A model generated the notes under the pieces. That model saw nothing but the letters and a program-made list of their open reading frames with translations. It ran no database searches and was not told the DNA's origin. From Paenibacillus sp. FSL K6-3182 (GTDB lineage: Bacteria; Bacillota; Bacilli; Paenibacillales; Paenibacillaceae), in NCBI RefSeq assembly GCF_037976325.1, contig NZ_CP150265.1:2227501-2291500 (forward strand): DNA of 64,000 nt, written 5' to 3'. The position numbers were made by a program, and so were the translations under genes. Of the stretch, positions 18,098 through 26,881 are shown in pieces (the first letter of the stretch is position 1; each line of letters starts with the position of its first letter).

Positions 18098-18820
18098 ATG
18101 CTGCCTATACTACAAGTTAACCCAGAAGATTTGCCGGCTTACGCCATCGTATGCGGTGATCCGCGCCGTGCGGAGACGATTTCACAGAAGCTGGACAATG
18201 TAAAAGAGCTTGCATTCGCTCGCGAATATCGGACATTTGTTGGTGAATATCAAGGAGTAAGACTAGCCGTGGTAAGCCACGGCGTAGGTTCGCCAGGAGC
18301 AGCCGTATGCTTTGAGGAGCTTATCCGCGGAGGCGTTAAGACACTTATTCGTGTCGGTACAGCGGGATCTTATTCAGCAGATCACCCTGCAGGAAGCCTA
18401 ATCGTCAGCACAGCGGCAGTTAGAGCGGAAGGGCTCACGCATCAGCTGGTGCCGGCAGGCTTCCCGGCTGTTGCAGACAGCGCGGTCACTGAAGCGTTGT
18501 ATGCATCTGCGCTTGAGAGCGAAGGCATTGTTAAAAAAGGCATAACGGTAACGCTTGATGTCTTTTTCTCAGGAGTTGTAGACATTCCGCATCGCCAGTA
18601 CAAACAAGCAGGCGCACTAGCTGTTGAAATGGAAATTGCAGCTTTGTTCGTTATCGCTACGATGCGCGGTGCACGCGCGGGAGCGATTCTCGCACTGGAC
18701 GGTTATGCAGATTCTGATTTGGCGGGCGAATATGATCCGCATACAGATGTTGTAGCGAAAGCGATCGAGCGTGAGATTGAAACGGCGCTTCTTGCCGTAG
18801 TTAAGCTTGCATCCGCGTAA
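18098..18820 (+). CDS. Nucleoside phosphorylase (Udp/DeoD superfamily)
   Basis: Splits nucleosides with phosphate into base and ribose 1-phosphate. About 240 residues. Family landmarks: VCGDPRRAE near the N-terminus (phosphate-binding Gly-Asp-Arg), VVSHGVGSPGAAVCFEEL, the RVGTAGSY segment and VEMEIAALF (Met-Glu pair binding ribose). The ATG at 18098 is preferred; AAGGAG at 18079-18084 lies 13 bases before it and an in-frame TTG at 18086 is too close. The gene follows a nucleoside importer, so it likely starts salvage of imported nucleosides. Purine versus uridine preference cannot be fixed by eye. Confidence 0.9.
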   Translation: MLPILQVNPEDLPAYAIVCGDPRRAETISQKLDNVKELAFAREYRTFVGEYQGVRLAVVSHGVGSPGAAVCFEELIRGGVKTLIRVGTAGSYSADHPAGSLIVSTAAVRAEGLTHQLVPAGFPAVADSAVTEALYASALESEGIVKKGITVTLDVFFSGVVDIPHRQYKQAGALAVEMEIAALFVIATMRGARAGAILALDGYADSDLAGEYDPHTDVVAKAIEREIETALLAVVKLASA

Positions 18821-18851
18821 CCATACTTGTTATTAAGTAAGGGGGCTTCAC

Positions 18852-19766
18852 GTGAGTGGGACGTTGTTTAAACGAGAATGGCTGAATGGAGATTTTTATC
18901 CGCATGTGTTTGCTTATTATTTTAAGCAATGGTCTGATTACGAGATGGCCTTCCACACGCATGATGCAATCGAAATTATGTATGTCATTTCCGGAGCTTG
19001 CGGGATAGAGCTGGAAGCAGAGGCAGTCAGTCAAGCATGTGAAATGACGCTCAAGAAGGGTGATTTCATTATTCTTGATGCGAATGTGCCGCACCGACTG
19101 ACCGTTGACGAGCGTGGGCCCTGCCGGATGCTTAATGTTGAATTTGATTTTAGGGAACGCCCCTCGGCGTTTCCCTCTATACGGCAGCTGGCGATGGAGG
19201 ACGAATTTGTGGACAGATTGATCACAGAGCCGTCCTCTTATTTGTTATTGCGTGATCCGAATGAGGTGTATCAGGTGCTAAAGAGCCTAGTGCTTGAGCT
19301 GGACAGCCGAGGCAGGAGCGTCAATATGAAGGCAGAGCTGTTGTTTGCTCAACTGATCTTGGCGATAGCACGACTTCATAAGGAAGCTGGCGTAAAGGGT
19401 GCTAATCCGGTTGAAGCATATGTGAAGCAATCGATTGAATATATGCATCATAACTATGATAGAGATATTCAAGTAAAGGATATTGCTGCAGCGGTAAGCT
19501 TGCATCCAGGTTATTTGCATCGTGTATTTCGCGCGCAGATAGGCCAAACGTTAACAGGCTATCTAACGGAGCTCCGAATGGAGAAAGCAAAAATGCTGCT
19601 TCGTGAGACGGATATAGCAATAGCGGATATTTGTGATTACGTTGGAGTAGGAAGCAGGCAATACTTTCATGCGATGTTCAAAAAGTATACGAAGCAGACA
19701 CCGATCGCTTACCGTCATTCGGTCGATACGCAAACATGGGACTTCCGCTGGCAGCGCAATGAATAA
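18852..19766 (+). CDS. AraC family transcriptional regulator with cupin sensor domain
   Basis: 304 residues. An N-terminal cupin-like domain (HTHDAIEIMYVISG, LKKGDFIILDANVPHRL) would bind a sugar-like ligand; the C-terminal double helix-turn-helix runs from about residue 200 (VKDIAAAVSLHPGYLHRVFR ... GVGSRQYFHAMFKKYTKQTP). GTG start at 18852 behind AAGGGGG. It lies directly before and in line with the GH4 glycosidase gene, so it is the likely regulator of that gene; this is inference from position. Confidence 0.9.
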   Translation: MSGTLFKREWLNGDFYPHVFAYYFKQWSDYEMAFHTHDAIEIMYVISGACGIELEAEAVSQACEMTLKKGDFIILDANVPHRLTVDERGPCRMLNVEFDFRERPSAFPSIRQLAMEDEFVDRLITEPSSYLLLRDPNEVYQVLKSLVLELDSRGRSVNMKAELLFAQLILAIARLHKEAGVKGANPVEAYVKQSIEYMHHNYDRDIQVKDIAAAVSLHPGYLHRVFRAQIGQTLTGYLTELRMEKAKMLLRETDIAIADICDYVGVGSRQYFHAMFKKYTKQTPIAYRHSVDTQTWDFRWQRNE

Positions 19767-19814
19767 TACAAAGTGACGATTTCTGACACTATGAATGGCA
19801 GTTGGTCACAATAT

Positions 19815-19828
19815 TGATAACGCTTCCG
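19815..19828 (+). promoter_or_regulatory. Candidate CcpA cre site before the GH4 gene
   Basis: TGATAACGCTTCCG matches the TGWNANCGNTNWCA cre pattern with two mismatches and lies 70 bases before the glycosidase start. A catabolite-repressed glycosidase would make sense, but the match is imperfect. Confidence 0.4.
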
Positions 19829-19898
19829 TTTTATCGTTGCTAAAATGTAGAGGAGATTAAACAAACTCTATTTAGACGATAATCGGAGGCTGATTGGC

Positions 19899-21395
19899 AT
19901 GTCTACTTTTAAAATTGCATTTATAGGCGCAGGCTCGATTGGATTCACTCGCGGACTGCTGCGGGATTTGCTCGCTGTACAGGAGTTTCAAAACATTGAA
20001 ATTGCATTTACTGATATTAATGCACATAACCTGGAGATGGTGACTGCGCTTTGTCAGCGTGATATTCATGAAAACGGCCTGTCGATTTCCATTCAATCGA
20101 CAACCGATCGGCGCGAAGCTTTGAAGGATGCGAAATACGTCATTTGCACTATTCGTGTCGGTGGTCTTGAGGCTTTCGCAACGGATGTTGATATTCCGCT
20201 CAAATACGGCGTTGACCAATGCGTTGGCGATACGCTTTGTGCTGGCGGCATTATGTATGGGCAGCGGGGCATCGCTGAGATGATGAACATATGCCGTGAT
20301 ATCCGCGAGGTTGCTGCAAAGGATGTGCTTCTGCTCAACTACGCGAACCCGATGGCGATGATGACTTGGGCATGCAACAAGTATGGCGGTGTCCGGACGA
20401 TTGGTTTATGCCATGGCGTGCAAGGCGGACACTGGCAAATAGCCGAAGCTTTTGGACTAAAGCAAGAGGAAGTCGATATTATTTGCGCGGGTATCAACCA
20501 TCAGACCTGGTACATCCAAATTAAGCATAACGGTGAGGATCTAACCGGCAAGTTGCTCGAAGCATTTGAGAAACATCCAGATTTCAGCCGTACGGAAAAG
20601 GTACGCATTGATATGCTGCGCCGCTTCGGGTATTACAGTACAGAGTCTAACGGTCACTTGAGCGAGTATGTCCCTTGGTATCGGAAGCGGCCTGAAGAAA
20701 TTAACGATTGGATCGATTTGAGTTCATGGATTAACGGAGAAACGGGCGGGTATCTTCGTGTATGCACGGAAGGACGCAATTGGTTCGAGACTGATTTTCC
20801 AAACTGGATGAAGGACCCTGCAAATGAATTCAAGTCGGAGCTGCGCAGTCATGAGCATGGTTCATACATCATTGAAGGACTCGAAACAGGACGGATCTAC
20901 CGAGGTCACTTTAATGTGGAAAACAAAGGGGTCATAGCTAACCTGCCTAACGATGCCATCATTGAAGCGCCAGGTTATGTTGATCGCAACGGCATCTCAA
21001 TGCCAATCGTGGGCGATCTGCCGCTTGGTGCCGCTGCGGTGTGTAATGTAAGCATCTCTGTGCAGCGTCTTGCTGTAGAGGCAGCCATAAATGGCGACAT
21101 TAACCTGCTCAGACAAGCATTTATGATGGACCCGTTAGTTGGCGCAGTTTGCAATCCGAAGGAAATTTGGCAGATGGTCGATGAGATGCTTGTGGCGCAG
21201 GAGCAGTGGCTGCCGCAGTATACAGATTCGATCGCAGCAGCCAAGAAACGCCTAGAGGAAGGGCCTTTGCTTCCTACGCGTGATTATAAAGGCGCAGCGC
21301 GTCTGAAGGTGAAGACGGTTGAGGAAATGCAGCAGGACCGAGATGCCGCAAATAAAAATGCAGGCGAATCGGATAAGGGCAAGGAGCGGGTTTAA
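19899..21395 (+). CDS. Glycoside hydrolase family 4 (alpha-galactosidase/glucuronidase type)
   Basis: NAD- and metal-dependent glycosidase of GH4, 498 residues. The N-terminal Rossmann motif is FIGAGSIGFTRGLLRDL; NYANPMAMMTWACNKY and INHQTWYIQI are family motifs. The metal-binding cysteine lies in GLCHGVQGGH, with His in INHQTW as second ligand. The motif after the cysteine is HGV, not the HSV I associate with MelA-type alpha-galactosidases, so the sugar should be treated as open (galactoside, glucuronide or galacturonide). ATG with GGAGG nine bases upstream. The stop overlaps the convergent exonuclease stop by four bases. Confidence 0.88.
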   Translation: MSTFKIAFIGAGSIGFTRGLLRDLLAVQEFQNIEIAFTDINAHNLEMVTALCQRDIHENGLSISIQSTTDRREALKDAKYVICTIRVGGLEAFATDVDIPLKYGVDQCVGDTLCAGGIMYGQRGIAEMMNICRDIREVAAKDVLLLNYANPMAMMTWACNKYGGVRTIGLCHGVQGGHWQIAEAFGLKQEEVDIICAGINHQTWYIQIKHNGEDLTGKLLEAFEKHPDFSRTEKVRIDMLRRFGYYSTESNGHLSEYVPWYRKRPEEINDWIDLSSWINGETGGYLRVCTEGRNWFETDFPNWMKDPANEFKSELRSHEHGSYIIEGLETGRIYRGHFNVENKGVIANLPNDAIIEAPGYVDRNGISMPIVGDLPLGAAAVCNVSISVQRLAVEAAINGDINLLRQAFMMDPLVGAVCNPKEIWQMVDEMLVAQEQWLPQYTDSIAAAKKRLEEGPLLPTRDYKGAARLKVKTVEEMQQDRDAANKNAGESDKGKERV

Positions 21396-22006
21396 CGCGG
21401 AGCGTATTTCAGCTCCATTGCTTCAAGCCTAGTCCCTGGCGGCGTCCAAGCAGGCGGTCCAAATTTCTTGAGGTAGCCTAGTGTATTGAGGTAGCTCTCT
21501 ACCGATTGCTCTTCATCCATCTTGCGGAAAACTTCCCAACAAGCGATAACATCATTCAGTGCACGATGACCGCCAATTAGCGGAATGCCGTAACGATCGG
21601 ACATGTCTTTCAGTGTATGCGGATAAACATGCCGTGCGCGGCTAATCGTGAGTGTATCGATGAAGCTGTTCGAAAATGATCTACCCGCAATGCGAAGCAG
21701 GGAATGGTGCAGGAAACCAAGGTCGAAGGCAGCATTATGAGCAATCAAAACGTTATCGCCTAACATTCGGTTCAAAATACGGAACGCGGTGTCCTCGTCC
21801 ATGCCGTAGGAGGTCATCTCATCCGTAATGCCGGTCAGCTCTGTTATTTTGGCAGACAGCTTGCCATCGTATCGTACGAGAGTACTGAATTCACTCGCTA
21901 TTTCACCATTCACGCAGCGGATCGCAGCCATCTCAATTACACGATCCTTCTTCGGATCAAGGCCGCTCGTTTCAAAATCGATGACAGTATAAGAATGATT
22001 AGTCAT
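21392..22006 (-). CDS. 3'-5' exonuclease, DnaQ/epsilon-like (DEDDh)
   Basis: Stand-alone proofreading-type exonuclease of 204 residues. Exo I DFETSGLDP gives the Asp-Glu pair, Exo II is AHNAAFDLGFLH with its Asp, and Exo III is HRALNDV with the His and Asp, so all four DEDDh acidic residues and the general-base His are present. The ATG at 22006 follows GTGGTGA; an in-frame TTG further upstream at 22042 has poorer support. Its 3' end overlaps the GH4 stop (TAA shared bases), leaving no room for a terminator between them. Cellular role (repair, RNA or DNA trimming) unknown. Confidence 0.9.
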   Translation of the reverse strand: MTNHSYTVIDFETSGLDPKKDRVIEMAAIRCVNGEIASEFSTLVRYDGKLSAKITELTGITDEMTSYGMDEDTAFRILNRMLGDNVLIAHNAAFDLGFLHHSLLRIAGRSFSNSFIDTLTISRARHVYPHTLKDMSDRYGIPLIGGHRALNDVIACWEVFRKMDEEQSVESYLNTLGYLKKFGPPAWTPPGTRLEAMELKYAPR

Positions 22007-22097
22007 AGTTGGTTCACCACTTTTTCTAGTTATAAGTTGCAATCGTATATGAAATAATTCGACAAAAAAGATAAATAACCTTCTATTGTAAACATAA

Positions 22098-22140
22098 AAC
22101 GACCCATTACCAGAGCTTAGTAAGCCGGTAATGGGTCGTT
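22098..22140. terminator. Strong hairpin terminator, both directions
   Basis: AACGACCCATTACC at 22098-22111 pairs perfectly with GGTAATGGGTCGTT at 22127-22140. Flanks are A-rich on the left and TTT on the right. It lies 28 bases after the stop of the small minus-strand gene at 22168-22254 and separates it from the exonuclease gene. Confidence 0.88.
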
Positions 22141-22167
22141 TTTGCGTTGATAAATTCGTTTTGCGGA

Positions 22168-22254
22168 CTAGTGGTTATTGCCGGATGCATTGCCTTTTTT
22201 GTCGGAAGTTTTTGTCGTTGTATTTTTGGTTGCATGACCTTGCTGCTTCGCCAT
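22168..22254 (-). CDS. Small basic 28-residue protein, possible spore protein
   Basis: A short frame on the minus strand, ATG at 22254 to TAG at 22170-22168, preceded by an excellent AAGGGGGTGA ribosome binding site and followed by a strong terminator. The product starts MAKQQGHATKNTTTK and ends GNASGNNH: hydrophilic, rich in Lys, Asn and Thr, with no hydrophobic core. This composition recalls the minor small acid-soluble spore proteins, but I cannot match it to a named one. The combination of ribosome binding site, frame and terminator supports a real gene. Confidence 0.6.
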   Translation of the reverse strand: MAKQQGHATKNTTTKTSDKKGNASGNNH

Positions 22255-22602
22255 GGTCGGTTCACCCCCTTCTCAATGTAATGGTTGTATTTTGTGATTT
22301 GAGGGGGGAGGCTATTCGCGATTAGGTACGATTAGTATGCTTTTGAAGCGCATGTGAAAATTAACCAGATTAAATCTGTTTAACCGCTATGTCTGCCATT
22401 TTCAAGTCGGATCGGCAAGTCTAATCATGCGAACAAGGGATATAAACAATGAATACGGTTACTTGATTGCTCCATATGGAAGAATAACGGCTATTTTGAA
22501 GGAGTGAGCGCTTTATTGAGTCGAGGGTATATGATAGCCATGTGATAAACTAAATAGAAAAGAAAGCGCTTTTCAGTTGAGAAGCAACGGGGGATGCTGC
22601 AA

Positions 22603-23859
22603 ATGCGGACGGGGTCGAGATTTTGGAGTAAATGGAATGTAATGAAAGGTACGCCGCTTCCGCCAGAGAGCAGACTTAGCAAGGAAGCGATAACGGCTTT
22701 AATCATTCATTGCTGCTTTCAGTTTGGCGCATCGATGTCGGGTTTGTTTCTCAATTTATATTTGTGGCGGTTAACGCAGGATTTGACAGTAAACGGAATT
22801 TATAACATCATCGTTTTCATCGTGACGCCTCCGGCCTTTGCACTAGGTGGCTGGATTGCGAAGCGGCATGATCGAATGGTCACTTATCGACTAGGTATCG
22901 TCATGATTGCCATCTTTTATTTGATGGTCGTCATTGCACAAGAGCATGTGGCTCAGTATTACATATGGTTTGCTATTTTTAATGGAATCGCCGCGGGGCT
23001 TTACTGGACTGGTTATTTAGTTATTCAATATGATGTCTCAACGGAAGCGAATCGCATACGTTTTCTTGCAATCAATATGATTTTCTTTAATGCATCCGGG
23101 CTAGCAGGGCCGGCGCTTGCGGGGTTTATTATTCAGCGAAGCGAGGGACTGCAGGGTTACATCATTATTTTCACGCTTGCCTTCATTATGTTTCTTATCG
23201 CAGCGATCGTCAGCTTCCGCATTCCGATGATTAAGTCGCATCACAAAGCCTATTATTTAAAATTCATGGGACTGGTGATGCGTAAGAACCGTCGCTGGCT
23301 GAAGGCATTGTACAGCTTTTTTGTATTAGGTCTATTTCAGGGTATTATGCTCTTCCTGCCCAATATTATGCTGTATCAGACGGTTGGGCGTGAGGATTGG
23401 GTAGGTTACTTAGGTGTTTTCTTCTCCTCGCTTACGGTAGCGACGGGGTATGTCATTTCAAGAAAAGCACAGAAGGAGCAAGTACGCAAATATGTGCTCC
23501 TGTCTACAACGGGGGTAGCCATCGGTTCATCGCTGCTGCTCATTCAAGTGGAATTTTGGTCGGTTGCCTTATTTATGATTTTGTTCTCGATATGCAATCC
23601 ACTTGCCGTCAATACGCTTACTTCCTATTATTATCGCTTAATCGGGACATTGCCTCTTAAAGGGCAGCTGCGAGTAGAATCCGTTGTTATGCGGGAGCTT
23701 TTTCTAAATGCGGGCAGGGTGCTTTCTATTTGCTTGCTCATTATACTTGCTAAAGATCTGCAATCTGTATGGATGCCGATTGTACTGTTTGCCATGGCGG
23801 TATTGCAATACATATCGGTATTGCTCATTAAAGAGAAGCAAAACTCGGAGCAAAATTAA
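22603..23859 (+). CDS. MFS transporter, substrate unknown
   Basis: Major facilitator superfamily permease of about 418 residues with twelve hydrophobic segments. Segments such as GLFLNLYLWRLT, GIAAGLYWTGYLVIQYD and FNASGLAGPALAGF resemble the YfkF/YxiO-like MFS group of Bacillales. The ATG at 22603 follows GGGGG (22589-22593) by nine bases; the ATG at 22594 is too close. C-terminus is charged (KEKQNSEQN). No neighbour hints at the cargo. Confidence 0.85.
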   Translation: MRTGSRFWSKWNVMKGTPLPPESRLSKEAITALIIHCCFQFGASMSGLFLNLYLWRLTQDLTVNGIYNIIVFIVTPPAFALGGWIAKRHDRMVTYRLGIVMIAIFYLMVVIAQEHVAQYYIWFAIFNGIAAGLYWTGYLVIQYDVSTEANRIRFLAINMIFFNASGLAGPALAGFIIQRSEGLQGYIIIFTLAFIMFLIAAIVSFRIPMIKSHHKAYYLKFMGLVMRKNRRWLKALYSFFVLGLFQGIMLFLPNIMLYQTVGREDWVGYLGVFFSSLTVATGYVISRKAQKEQVRKYVLLSTTGVAIGSSLLLIQVEFWSVALFMILFSICNPLAVNTLTSYYYRLIGTLPLKGQLRVESVVMRELFLNAGRVLSICLLIILAKDLQSVWMPIVLFAMAVLQYISVLLIKEKQNSEQN

Positions 23860-23894
23860 CGAAAAGAAGGTAGTATTAATTATCTTGGAAGAAG

Positions 23895-23931
23895 AGCCTC
23901 GACCGTGGGATGACTTGGTTGGGGCTTTTTG
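23895..23931 (+). terminator. Rho-independent terminator after the MFS gene
   Basis: AGCCTCGACC at 23895-23904 pairs along its full length with GGTTGGGGCT at 23917-23926 (two G-U pairs), then TTTTT. Confidence 0.8.
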
Positions 23932-24093
23932 CCGTGAAGTTCAGAAGCAGTCTGTTAAATCGTAAAAAAATATTAAGATAATCTTTATGAAATCTTAACG
24001 GTTACATTAAGCTCGCTTTAGGCGTCTTCCTTATACTAAGTAGAGTGCAGGGTATCGTACAGGTACCAAGGCAGAAGGAGATGTCACAAAGCT

Positions 24094-24900
24094 ATGACAA
24101 CAAAAAATCCCGTTATTGATATAAGACAAATATCCAAAATATACGGAAGCAATAAGGCGAATCAGGTTTATGCGCTGAACAATATTTCGTTCACGATGCA
24201 AGAAGGAGAGTTCATCGGCATTATGGGAGCTTCCGGTTCGGGCAAAACCACACTGCTCAACGTAATCTCGACGCTGGATAATCCAACAGAGGGTACGATT
24301 TCAATTGCTGGAACAGATATTACACGAATGAAAGCCCGTGAGCTTTCGGATTTCCGGGCGCAGCGGCTTGGGTTTATTTTTCAAGATTTTAATCTGCTCG
24401 ACAATCTGACAGTCTATGAGAATATCGCACTTCCCTTGTCCTTACAGGACGTCCCTGCTGGCGAGATCCAAATCAAAGTGCGTCAAGTAATGGACAATCT
24501 TGGTATTACAGCGCTAGCCGAACAATATCCAGCGATGATCTCAGGAGGGCAGCGGCAGCGAACAGCTGCGGCGCGCGCCATCGTTCATGAGCCTGCTTTG
24601 CTGCTGGGTGACGAGCCGACAGGCTCGCTTGATTTGAAAAATGCGGTTAGTCTGCTCGAGACGATGAAGCGTCTAAACGAGGAACAGCGAATATCGATTC
24701 TCATGGTGACTCATGACGCGTTCAGTGCAAGCTATTGCGGAAGAATTTTATTTATACAAGATGGTCAGCTTGTGAAAGAGCTGTACCGCACTGGCAGCCG
24801 TGAATCCTTTTATAAGCAAATTTTGGACGTGCTCGGCGATTATGGCTCGGCAGCTGCCGCTGCTGCATCCGATGAAACTTACGAATCGGAAAGGCAGTGA
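24094..24900 (+). CDS. bceA: BceA-like ABC transporter ATP-binding protein
   Basis: ATPase of a MacB/BceAB-type peptide-antibiotic resistance transporter, 268 residues. Walker A GASGSGKTT, Q-loop IFQDFNLL, signature ISGGQRQR, Walker B LLLGDEPTG, H-loop MVTHD. The C-terminal extension past the ABC core (YRTGSRESFYKQILDVLGDYG) is typical of BceA. ATG with AGAAGGAGATG upstream. A TATACT at 24032-24037 with no good -35 suggests an activator-controlled promoter. Symbol is by family resemblance. Confidence 0.88.
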   Translation: MTTKNPVIDIRQISKIYGSNKANQVYALNNISFTMQEGEFIGIMGASGSGKTTLLNVISTLDNPTEGTISIAGTDITRMKARELSDFRAQRLGFIFQDFNLLDNLTVYENIALPLSLQDVPAGEIQIKVRQVMDNLGITALAEQYPAMISGGQRQRTAAARAIVHEPALLLGDEPTGSLDLKNAVSLLETMKRLNEEQRISILMVTHDAFSASYCGRILFIQDGQLVKELYRTGSRESFYKQILDVLGDYGSAAAAAASDETYESERQ

Positions 24901-24909
24901 GGTGAGAAC

Positions 24910-26742
24910 ATGCTTATAAAACTAGCTTTATCCGGCATGAAGAGCAAATTCAAAGATTATATCGTGCTGCTTGCTGGACTTGTCATGTCGATAGCCATCT
25001 TCTATATGTTCCAGACGATGGCGTGGAACCGCGATTTTACAGAGGCAAATGCAGTTATCAACTCGATAGGGCTCGTCTATATATTGGGCTCGGTACTGCT
25101 CTCGGCGATCACTTTTTTCTACATTATTTATGCCAACAGCTTTTTGCTGTCGCTGCGCCAGCGGGAATTCGGACTCTATCTCGTTCTGGGGGCACGCAAA
25201 AGTAAAATACGTACTTTAATGTTTATTGAGACGATTGCGCTCGGCATTATTTCACTAGCGGTTGGGCTTGGGCTCGGGTTTGGCTTATCCACGCTTGTTG
25301 GGCATCTCATGGCTAAGCAGCTTCAGACGAGTCTTATCGGTTACCATGCCCTATTTGGACCAGCCATTTTATTTACTATTATCTTCTTTACTTGTTTATT
25401 TGGATTATCTGCGATATGGAATCAGCTGAAGCTTTCTCGCATGAAGGTATTGCATCTTGTCCATGGCAATATGCAAGCAGATCGGCTGTGGGGAAGCAGC
25501 CCGTGGAAAATTGTACTTAGCATCGTCGGAGCAATTGCTCTCGGGCTCGGTTACTTCTCCCTTACGTTTATGGAGCAGCTGCGGGAGAATGGATTGTATA
25601 CCGCCACATTCATGACACCGCTCGGAACGTACCTTCTGTTTATGATGCTGCTTCCGCCACTTGTAGTAAGAATGAAAAAGAGGAATCAAACACGTGGAAT
25701 CCGCGCCTTCACTTTCGGCCAGCTGAGCTTCCGAATAAATGGCTTAACGAAGCTGCTGGCAACGGTAGCGATGCTGATTGCACTTGGAGCTGGTGCAATT
25801 GCCGGAGGTATGGCTTTTGTGAACGATGCGAAAATTAGGGGAGAGAGCTACCGCGTTTATGACGCGATCGTGCATAATCCGAATGCGGAAGAAGCAAAGA
25901 TACTCGCTTCCATTCCATTCAAGGAGCAGTTCAAGTATCGCTACAAAATAGAGAACGAAATGGTTTATTATGCGAAAGAGGACCTCGAGAGCCAGCGGCC
26001 ATTTGTTCATTCGGGGCAGGGCCGCGAGTATTGGGATGAGATAGAACAGATCAAAGGCCCTCTTCCAGCAGGCTCTGCGAGTGATGCAGATAATACGGAT
26101 ACAGAAGAGCTGTCCAGTCAGAAGTGGAGAGGTTTCATCTGGGAGATTTCGCCACCCATAAGTGAGTTCAGGCTTGTTGATGCAGGAGAGTTCGCAAAGC
26201 TTGAAGCAAAGGAACAGTTCGTTGTGATCGGAAGGACGGGTAATTTCCTCGCTTATCGGATGTCATGGAAGGCACTAGACCAGCTGGAAACAGAGAAATC
26301 CAATGGGGAGTACCTATCATGGAGCAAGTACAAGAACTATGAGAATGCAATAGGTATCGCTAGCGGTACAGTCTTTATGGGCTTTTTCCTTGGCATCGCC
26401 TTTCTTGCTATGATGGCGAGCTGCTTAATGTTCAAAATATTATCGGGTGCAGCGAAGGATGTTCAGCGATATGAGATGCTCAGCAAGCTTGGCGTAAGGA
26501 GAGAGAGGTTATCGCGTTCAATCTATCACGAGCTGTTCCTCGTATTTTTATTTCCTGGTATCGTTGGGCTCACGCATGTTCTAGTTGGTATGAATCTCTT
26601 CTCGTTTATGTTAACTGAGCCATATTATCGCTTATGGATTCCCATTGCGTTGTTCGTGGTTATCTATGCTGCTTACTATATATTAACCGTTCGATTGTAC
26701 CAGAACATCGTGCTGTCAAAGCGGGACAAGGCTGTACATTAA
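24910..26742 (+). CDS. bceB: BceB-like ABC transporter permease (FtsX domain)
   Basis: Permease of 610 residues with the Bce architecture: about ten membrane segments and a large extracellular region, roughly residues 310-490, between segments seven and eight. An FtsX-type core is visible in LRQREFGLYLVLGARKSKIRTLMFIE and again near the C-terminus (RYEMLSKLGVRRERL). It starts nine bases after the ATPase gene. Such pairs protect against bacitracin- or lantibiotic-like peptides and usually signal to a neighbouring BceRS pair; no two-component genes are beside it here. Confidence 0.88.
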   Translation: MLIKLALSGMKSKFKDYIVLLAGLVMSIAIFYMFQTMAWNRDFTEANAVINSIGLVYILGSVLLSAITFFYIIYANSFLLSLRQREFGLYLVLGARKSKIRTLMFIETIALGIISLAVGLGLGFGLSTLVGHLMAKQLQTSLIGYHALFGPAILFTIIFFTCLFGLSAIWNQLKLSRMKVLHLVHGNMQADRLWGSSPWKIVLSIVGAIALGLGYFSLTFMEQLRENGLYTATFMTPLGTYLLFMMLLPPLVVRMKKRNQTRGIRAFTFGQLSFRINGLTKLLATVAMLIALGAGAIAGGMAFVNDAKIRGESYRVYDAIVHNPNAEEAKILASIPFKEQFKYRYKIENEMVYYAKEDLESQRPFVHSGQGREYWDEIEQIKGPLPAGSASDADNTDTEELSSQKWRGFIWEISPPISEFRLVDAGEFAKLEAKEQFVVIGRTGNFLAYRMSWKALDQLETEKSNGEYLSWSKYKNYENAIGIASGTVFMGFFLGIAFLAMMASCLMFKILSGAAKDVQRYEMLSKLGVRRERLSRSIYHELFLVFLFPGIVGLTHVLVGMNLFSFMLTEPYYRLWIPIALFVVIYAAYYILTVRLYQNIVLSKRDKAVH

Positions 26743-26757
26743 AGGTAACCAAAAAAG

Positions 26758-26790
26758 GAGCTCTCAGGATGAATGACCTGAGGGCTCTTT
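26758..26790 (+). terminator. Rho-independent terminator after the BceAB-like operon
   Basis: GAGCTCTCAGG at 26758-26768 pairs along all 11 positions with CCTGAGGGCTC at 26777-26787 (one G-U), followed by TTTATTT. Confidence 0.85.
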
Positions 26791-26881
26791 ATTTGGATAG
26801 AACATTACAAATAAATTCCTTTTTAATATTAATTTTATGTATAATAGCGCTTAATACGATTATTGATTAGGGGAGGATCAC

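Noticed and set aside
22558..22575. GAAAGCGCTTTTC, a cre-like palindrome before the MFS gene
   Set aside because: Three consensus positions fail, including the conserved ends; too weak to call.
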